A stretch of DNA of 64,000 bases from Lineus longissimus (Eukaryota; Nemertea; Pilidiophora; Heteronemertea; Lineidae), in contig NC_088318.1 in assembly GCF_910592395.1 (NCBI RefSeq), forward strand, positions 14,134,349 through 14,198,348. The letters run 5' to 3'. The position numbers and the translations under genes are program-made. Numbering within the stretch: the stretch's first letter is position 1; the number at the start of each line of letters is the position of its first letter. Under the pieces are notes generated by a model, which had not been told where the DNA came from, made no database searches, and saw only the letters and a list, made by a program, of their open reading frames with translations. Shown one piece after another: positions 59,801 through 64,000 of the stretch.

Positions 59801-62500
59801 TGATAGTCACCTTCAACGGCATATATGCAACTAAGATTTAAAAGCATCAAATTTGATAATGAACCAGTGCCTTACTTGTATGGTTTTTCTCCTGTGTGTA
59901 TTCGAATGTGTTTCTTTAGAGCACTTTTCTCAGCGGTGGAATAGTTGCCTGGAAAAACAAAAGTGGGATGAAACTATGACCAACTACAAGGGCAGTCTCT
60001 GTACTTACATTGTGGACAATGATACGTTTTACCCCAAGTATGGCAGTACAAGAACAGTCCCTTTACTTATGTTGTGGACAATGATATGGTTTACCCACAG
60101 GTATGTAAGTTCAAAGACAGGCTCTATACTTACATTGTGGACAATGATACATTTTACCCCAAGTATGGCAGTACAAGAACAGTCCCTTTATTTATGTTGT
60201 GGACAATGATATGGTTTACCCACAGGTATGCAAGTTCAAAGACAGGCTCTATACTTACATTGTGGACACTGGTATGGTTTATCCCAAGTATGGCAGTACA
60301 AGAACAGTCCCTTTACTTATGTTGTGGACAATGATACGGTTTACCTACAGTATGCAAGTTCAAAGAAAGGCTCTATACTTACATTGTGGACACTGGTACG
60401 GTTTACCCCCTGTATGTGAGTATTTGTGCAGTTTCAGATGATCAAGGCGTGTGAAACTCCTCTCACAGTGTTCACAGTGATATGGTCTGTCCCCTGTATG
60501 AACTCGCCAGTGCCTCTCCAGATCCTTCTGATAGGCAGTCATATACGTACAGTCGGCAAATTCACACGAATATTTCTTTACTGGGGCCAGTCGGGAACTT
60601 GGTTGTTTTGGTTTCGGTAAGTCTGCAATGAAAACAAGGTTGAGTTCTATTTTACCAAATATATCAGAAATAAATTCAGCTTGACTTGCAAGATTATTGA
60701 AGGCTATCTGTACAGCACGTGGAATGGATTTGCTGGGATGCGACCACACGTGGAATAAAGAATCATTTTTGCAGTCATTAGGTTACCATATTTAACCATG
60801 CCATTCTTACTTGAGAAAAGCAGCAAATATACATACTTTTTGCTGTGTGGCTTTCTTCCAACAACCTTTCTATTTCTTGTTCCATTGGCTCAGGCTGGAT
60901 GACCTCTGGAGTCTGATGGACAGGTACGTCTAGCCTTGGTTCTGAAGGCATGGAGTCACCTCCAACCTGGGGTGCTCCAACCTGGGACTCGCTAATTTCA
61001 GATACAACAGTAATATTGGAAGTGGTTTCATCTGAAGTGGGTCCTGAGAGAGACTCTGTTACTAGAAAATATATTACAAGCATGTTAGAAAATTTGAATT
61101 TTACAATGTTTCAATTATCACATCGTCATAATTTTTACAAAATATATTCATGCCATTCAACACTTAAGTCAACATTTGGCATATTTTTAGAGCCAGGCTT
61201 TGACACCATCACCAGGGACATGAGAGTTTACCACATCTTTCTATCTTAAGTAATAAATAGGTCAACATGAATACATTCGACTCTACTTGTTTTGTCATCA
61301 ACAGAATGCCGACAGGTAGAAAAAACTCCAACTCTAAATAGCATCCCGCGAAGTTACTATTTATAGCCCACAAGGTCATTTGCATAAGATATTGATGACG
61401 TTTTAACTCATAGTCACGTGACAGTCGGACATTGACACTTATTTCTACGCATTTGAGCTTATTTCAAAGTCAATTATCTTTGACCCTGCATTGTTTTTAG
61501 CATGAATGATACCATAGAGTCAGGGAGAGAAATATTCAGAACAATTATGTAGTATTTCCAACACTCGGACATGTGCCAGATTGAATCTAACTACCCCAGT
61601 TAGAAAGCCTGAATCCATTACGAAACCGCATGTTTGTCCGACATTGCCTGTAATTCAGCGATGGGGAAATAGAGGGCAGCAGCTGCAGTGACGTCATCTT
61701 CGCAGAATGCTATTAGTGGTGACCATTGACCAGGGGGTGTACAGGGTTTAAGTTGACAGCTGCATAAAGGAATCTAAAGAAATGGTACCTTGTTCCTGTT
61801 GAGAAATTAAAGGCTGCTGCTGTACTTGTGGCCTCATCACAACCTCCTGTTGGCTCACTGGTCTCGAGATCTGGCAACCCTGCTGTTTGTGACGAATAAA
61901 GTGATCCACATTGTTGAACTGGAGCTTGCATCTACCACAGATATGAAGGTCTTCAGAGGGAGCCATTACTGCACAAATCTTACCCTGTATCGGTACGGTT
62001 TGTTGTTGAAATGATGTTTGATTAATTGTCGCCATGGGACTGGGAGAAGAGACGGGAACCGACTGCGATTGCATCATGATAGGTACGGACACTGATGGAA
62101 CCGTGAAGGGCATCTGAACTGATTGGACACCACCAATGTCAACGAGGTCAACAGATCTCACAAATCGTTCCTGGTCACTGACAGTGACATGGCCACTGCG
62201 TTCGGGGAAGTAATCGGGAAGTTGTCCTTGTCCTTGTCCGAGCGGTAAATTGGTGTAAGACTGTGGCATTTGCACAACGCAAACAGCAGGTCCGGAAGTG
62301 TGTGGAAATGAGCCGGATGTTGGAATATGGTAAGATTCTGGCGGCTTGAAGGCGGACTCTGTAGATATGCTTGCAGAATGTTCTGAGTCAGGTTCAGAAG
62401 AAAATTTGTCACCGACAACGCCAGTTCCACTTCGACTTTTCTGCTCTTGTGCAACTCCAGCAATTTCGTGCCTGATGACAACTGATCCAGGAACATTCAT
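56619..62500 (-). CDS. ZFP64: ZFP64-like C2H2 zinc-finger transcription factor (7 coding exons)
   Basis: DNA-binding nuclear protein. The spliced frame (62,500-61,789; 61,061-60,837; 60,622-60,383; 59,948-59,876; 59,602-59,400; 59,160-57,130; 56,863-56,619) is phase-consistent and gives about 1,242 residues. Residues 185-209 (DLHICGRCKLQFNN...GC) match the N-terminal C2HC finger of vertebrate ZFP64. Ten C2H2 fingers follow: C332-H354, C362-H382, C390-H410, C418-H438, C446-H466, C474-H495, C503-H525, C534-H554, C562-H583 and, after a KKEK-rich gap, C617-H637. CPYASRNSSQL (421-431) is almost exactly the ZFP64 finger sequence. The rest is a Q/S/V-rich, activation-domain-like tail, longer than in the human protein. 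In humans ZFP64 activates the KMT2A promoter; that role is not evident here. Exon 7 can also read through to a stop at 57,110 (1,167 residues). The gene is head to head with importin-4. Confidence 0.9.
57130..59160 (-). CDS. ZFP64: ZFP64-like, exon 7 (last five fingers and long C-terminal region)
   Basis: The acceptor CACTTTCCAG ends at 59,161 and the exon opens GCAATCTCCAG, completing KGNLQIHVKINHSGDN, the counterpart of KGNLKSHIRIKHSGNN in vertebrate ZFP64. It finishes finger 6 and encodes fingers 7 to 10, then about 520 residues rich in Q, S, V and P. The donor CCAAG/GTGAGTTG at 57,130/57,129 is near-consensus. If it is not used, translation stops at 57,110 after GELSED. The exon carries a perfect 75-bp in-frame duplication. 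Confidence 0.9.
57332..57481 (-). repeat. ZFP64: Perfect 75-bp in-frame coding duplication
   Basis: Two head-to-tail 75-base blocks (57,332-57,406 and 57,407-57,481) are identical. Each encodes 25 residues including QNQTVQMQGSDSRVGVNQPV, at about residues 1,045-1,094 of the spliced protein. Identity at every base, silent sites included, means a recent origin and possible copy-number variation between individuals. Confidence 0.95.
59155..59265 (-). repeat. 22-bp minisatellite carrying the exon 7 splice acceptor
   Basis: TTGCCTGGAA on the plus strand (minus: TTCCAGGCAA) recurs at 59,157, 59,196, 59,218 and 59,239, with a mutated copy (TTGCCTTAA) at 59,174. The spacings are 17, 22, 22 and 21. 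On the transcript this is a series of CATTCCAG/GCAAT 3' splice sites, of which the last (59,161/59,160) is the one in phase with conserved protein sequence. Confidence 0.88.
59400..59602 (-). CDS. ZFP64: ZFP64-like, exon 6 (fingers 4-6)
   Basis: The acceptor TCAATTGTCAG precedes GTGTCAGATGTG; the donor is GTCAAAG/GTAAAA. It encodes CQMCPYASRNSSQLIVHLRSH, then CHICPSKFKINSDLKRHMRTH, then CDMCDYKCAVK, the most conserved block of the family. Phases match exons 5 and 7. Confidence 0.93.
59876..59948 (-). CDS. ZFP64: ZFP64-like, exon 5 (73-nt exon completing finger 3)
   Basis: This exon is too short to stand out as an open frame, but it has a clear acceptor (TTGTTTTTCCAG) and donor (TACAA/GTAAGG). 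Joined to the final T of exon 4 it reads C-NYSTAEKSALKKHIRIHTGEKPY-K, supplying the second cysteine, both histidines and the linker of finger 3. The phase fit on both sides is exact. Confidence 0.92.
59985..60420 (-). repeat. 62/125-bp minisatellite carrying the exon 4 splice donor
   Basis: TGTGGACA recurs at 60,011, 60,073, 60,136, 60,198, 60,261, 60,323 and 60,385, at 62-63-base spacing in an alternating two-unit (125-bp) pattern. The unit is a copy of the end of exon 4 (minus strand: GGTAAACC...TGTCCACAATGTAAGT). Every second copy keeps the donor CAAT/GTAAGT, with the G at 60,382, 60,258, 60,133 and 60,008. The alternate copies read CATAAGT and have lost the GT. Plus-strand open frames across the array are by-products of the repeat. 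Confidence 0.92.
60383..60622 (-). CDS. ZFP64: ZFP64-like, exon 4 (fingers 1-2 and start of 3)
   Basis: The acceptor TTTTCATTGCAG precedes ACTTACCGAAACC. The exon encodes LPKPKQPSSRLAPVKKYSC, the C-x4-C finger 1 (CEFADC), finger 2 (CEHCERSFTRLDHLKLHKYSH) and GGKPYQCPQ, ending CAAT/GTAAGT inside the second cysteine codon of finger 3. The tail of this exon is the founder of the adjacent minisatellite. If the true donor were missed, the frame would hit a stop within seven codons. Confidence 0.92.
60837..61061 (-). CDS. ZFP64: ZFP64-like, exon 3 (acidic linker)
   Basis: The acceptor AATATATTTTCTAG and the donor GCAAAAA/GTATGT bound a 225-nt exon that is in phase with exons 2 and 4. It encodes an acidic, proline-containing, domain-free segment (TESLSGPTSDETTS to MEQEIERLLEESHTAK). 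It has no fingers and weak conservation, so support comes from phase and splice sites. Confidence 0.8.
61338..61714 (-). mobile_element. 377-bp MITE, copy 2, in ZFP64-like intron 2
   Basis: Reverse-orientation, nearly identical partner of 33,758-34,128. Plus-strand ends AATAGCATCCCGCGAAG and CTTCGCAGAATGCTATT are 17-bp inverted repeats with two or three mismatches. It lies wholly inside the intron between exons 2 and 3. The CRE (TGACGTCA, 61,689-61,696), E-box, octamer and CTATAAATAG motifs are all intact. Confidence 0.85.
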
Positions 62501-62514
62501 TATTGAGGAGGAAA
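61789..62514 (-). CDS. ZFP64: ZFP64-like, exon 2 (start codon and N-terminal C2HC finger)
   Basis: The acceptor TCCTTTTAACAG ends at 62,515; the first ATG follows at 62,500 (MNVPGSVVIRHEI). The frame is open back to the acceptor (..SSI-M), so an earlier start in exon 1 cannot be excluded, but no ATG was found in the upstream 250 bp on this strand. It encodes a long V/S/Q-rich segment and then the DLHICGRC...C2HC finger. Donor AACAAG/GTACCA at 61,789/61,788. Confidence 0.85.
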
Positions 62515-62763
62515 CTGTTAAAAGGAGAAAATTATCTTCACTCCCCTTGAATCCAGTTTTTTAAAGTTTCTTCACTGCAAACTACAAATTACAAACTACA
62601 GCAACCTTGCAAACGTACCAAATCGGGTATGCGCTCGTTTCGCTCCCTGACCTTTCGGCCCCAGTTGTTGGTACGTGTAGGTCAATGTTTATGCTGCCAC
62701 CTGTCGTAGTGCTCTCTAATTTTTCCTAGAGTATTGCAGTAAAAGGAGGATAGAAAAATCAAA
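62515..62763. promoter_or_regulatory. Bidirectional promoter / 5' UTR region between ZFP64-like gene and IPO4
   Basis: About 250 bp separates the ZFP64-like exon 2 acceptor from the importin-4 ATG on the opposite strand. It must contain a non-coding first exon and a donor for the minus gene. Minus-strand candidates include CCGAAAG/GTCAGG near 62,652 and TTTG/GTACGT near 62,617; I cannot choose between them. No TATA box in a usable position was seen. Shared use is inferred from the head-to-head geometry. Confidence 0.6.
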
Positions 62764-62829
62764 ATGGCATCCAATTTGGAAAGTGTTCTTGCGAATCTTT
62801 TAGTGCCAGACAACGCTGTTATTCAGCAA
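62764..62829 (+). CDS. IPO4: Importin-4, exon 1 (partial gene)
   Basis: ATG in an AAAATGG context opens MASNLESVLANLLVPDNAVIQQ, then CAGCAA/GTAAGC. It matches the start of human importin-4 in layout (LEQLLRELLLPDTERIRRAT): the first HEAT helix of a karyopherin-beta. The exon is 66 nt, phase 0. Importin-4 carries cargo such as histones H3/H4 with ASF1 and ribosomal protein S3a into the nucleus in a Ran-dependent way (family knowledge). The rest of the gene lies beyond exon 2 and the window edge. Confidence 0.85.
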
Positions 62830-63833
62830 GTAAGCATATTCTAAGAAAAAGAGATGAATAATCACATAGATATGTATCTTATCTACCGATGTCTAGCGGA
62901 GTGACCCCTGTTGTTTTCTCAATATTCTGCTATCTTTGCCGGTGGGTTTGGGGTCGAGGTGTGTGTAGTGTATAGGCCTACATACATGTACAATCAATGT
63001 AGTCTACGCCAAGTCTGTAAAAAGTTAGGTGTGGGCTATGTATAGACTTGCATGTATGATGTACATGCATGTAGTCCACAGGCATGGCCGAGATGGGCAC
63101 CAGTCCATGCACACAGACAGAGTGAGGCACCGGGTGTAAAAGGTAAGGTGTGTGTAACCTTGGGGCCGTTGGGCTATGTCAAAACCCGAAATTTTATATC
63201 GAATTATTCAAAACTTGCTTCAGGTTTATCCAAGATTAAAACATCTTGTGAGTAAATGTTACAAAGAAACAACGTTGCCATATTCAGTTTTTTATTCACA
63301 TCAATTTTACCATCCTTTTGTGTGGTCGATCTTGCTTTCTAAATTTAAATTTGAATTGATGAGTCTAGGATTAACCATCGGCTAGAAATGATTGTGGCAT
63401 TTCTGATTTCAATGTATTCAATGTTATCTTTCTTGCTGTTTGTTTTTGTTTTTGTTTACTAGATGTTGCTTATCATAACCTTAGGTGCTCATCATTTGAT
63501 GAGGCAAAAGAAAAGTTGATTGTGGAAATCACTTTCGGGCCTGGCCCTAGAGTATGGTGTCTATAGTTCATGACACAAAAGAAAAAATCATTGTGGAAAC
63601 AGCTTCGAGTGTAGCCTCTTCCTATATGATGTAAGTTAGTTAGGAAGAAGTCAATTCATGAAACTACTGACTTCCAGTGTGGCCTTGTCCTATCACGTTG
63701 TAGAAAGAACTTCCAGTGGGGCCTCAACGAATAATAATGATGTTTAGTTTATAAGAAGGAAGAAAAAAAGGTTGTGGAAACCATTATTATGGGGCACTAT
63801 TTGTCAACTAAAATGCATCCATACATTCTTCAG
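62830..63833 (+). other. Importin-4 intron 1
   Basis: About 1 kb between the donor GTAAGC and the acceptor ATACATTCTTCAG. It contains TACATGTA/ATGTACATGCATGT repeats near 62,980-63,070 and a loose repeat of an AAGAAAAAAT..TTGTGGAAA phrase near 63,515, 63,585 and 63,765. No coding sequence was recognised. Confidence 0.8.
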
Positions 63834-63920
63834 GCCACATTGACATTAAAAGAACTTTCAAAGGACCCATCAATTGTCCCAGCATTATGCAATGTTCTGC
63901 ACACGTCTCAGGACCCTCAG
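63834..63920 (+). CDS. IPO4: Importin-4, exon 2
   Basis: The 87-nt phase-0 exon encodes ATLTLKELSKDPSIVPALCN plus VLHTSQDPQ, aligned with ATEQLQIVLRAPAALPALCDLL..DPQ of human importin-4 (end of HEAT repeat 1 and linker to the RQFAAV helix). The donor is CCTCAG/GTAGGT. The next exon, expected to begin with a (V/I)RQ(F/Y)AAVLLRR-type sequence, is not within the remaining 80 bp. Confidence 0.88.
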
Positions 63921-64000
63921 GTAGGTACGGTCATCACGATGTGTTTAAACCTGTTTTATTTAGTATTGCCGGAGCTGTCTGATTGAAGCATGCAGCCATA
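63921..64000 (+). other. Start of importin-4 intron 2
   Basis: Intronic sequence from the GTAGGT donor to the window end; no further exon is visible. Confidence 0.7.

Noticed and set aside
59853-60441. Four overlapping plus-strand frames of 63-118 codons with repeated LWTMI/MDNDM-type peptides
   Set aside because: They lie on the opposite strand of the exon 4-derived minisatellite and reflect its periodicity.
61338-61714. Ultraconserved intronic enhancer (first impression from its identity to 33,758-34,128)
   Set aside because: Terminal inverted repeats at both copies and opposite orientations indicate a mobile element instead, though later regulatory use is possible.

Overview
This is nuclear DNA from an animal. 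Exons are split by GT-AG introns, and there are tRNA-derived SINEs, MITE-like elements and many minisatellites. The two recognisable genes are metazoan: a ZFP64-type zinc-finger protein and importin-4. Frequent TACATGTA-type palindromes, short introns and SINE tails ending in (ATT)n or (GATAT)n fit a marine invertebrate such as an amphioxus, hemichordate or spiralian. I cannot assign the phylum from sequence alone.

Layout. Positions 1 to about 56,200 hold no gene I can recognise. They are AT-rich, with stops in all frames, broken up by repeats: a degenerate 3-copy repeat (201-620), a 718-bp tandem duplication (10,896-12,331), a 180/191-bp satellite-like array (23,286-24,774), a 14-bp minisatellite (37,020-37,362), a 156-bp triplicate (38,498-38,960), two SINEs (20,389-20,645 and 48,690-49,025), a family of small inverted-repeat elements beginning GTACAGTAGAACCTC, and a 371-bp MITE (33,758-34,128). 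The stretch also has several dense TAATTA clusters, as in regulatory gene deserts. Two possible but unproven exons lie in it: a histone-H4-like segment (27,887-28,073, minus) and a possible 3' terminal exon (10,349-10,545, plus).

Positions 56,619-62,514 (minus strand) carry a seven-coding-exon gene that I reconstructed by splice phase. It encodes a protein of about 1,242 residues with an N-terminal C2HC finger, ten C2H2 fingers and a long Q/S/V-rich C-terminal region. Finger order and sequence match vertebrate ZFP64. About 250 bp away, head to head on the plus strand, the first two coding exons of importin-4 begin (62,764-62,829 and 63,834-63,920); the rest lies beyond the window. The gap is a likely bidirectional promoter.

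The most unusual feature is inside the ZFP64-like gene. Two separate minisatellites have amplified its splice sites. One is a 62/125-bp array downstream of exon 4 that multiplies the 5' splice site. The other is a 22-bp array upstream of exon 7 that multiplies the 3' splice site, with one extra acceptor in frame. The same gene also has a perfect 75-bp in-frame coding duplication and an intronic MITE. A second copy of that MITE, inverted, lies 27 kb away; both keep intact CRE, E-box, POU-octamer and MEF2/TATA-like motifs.
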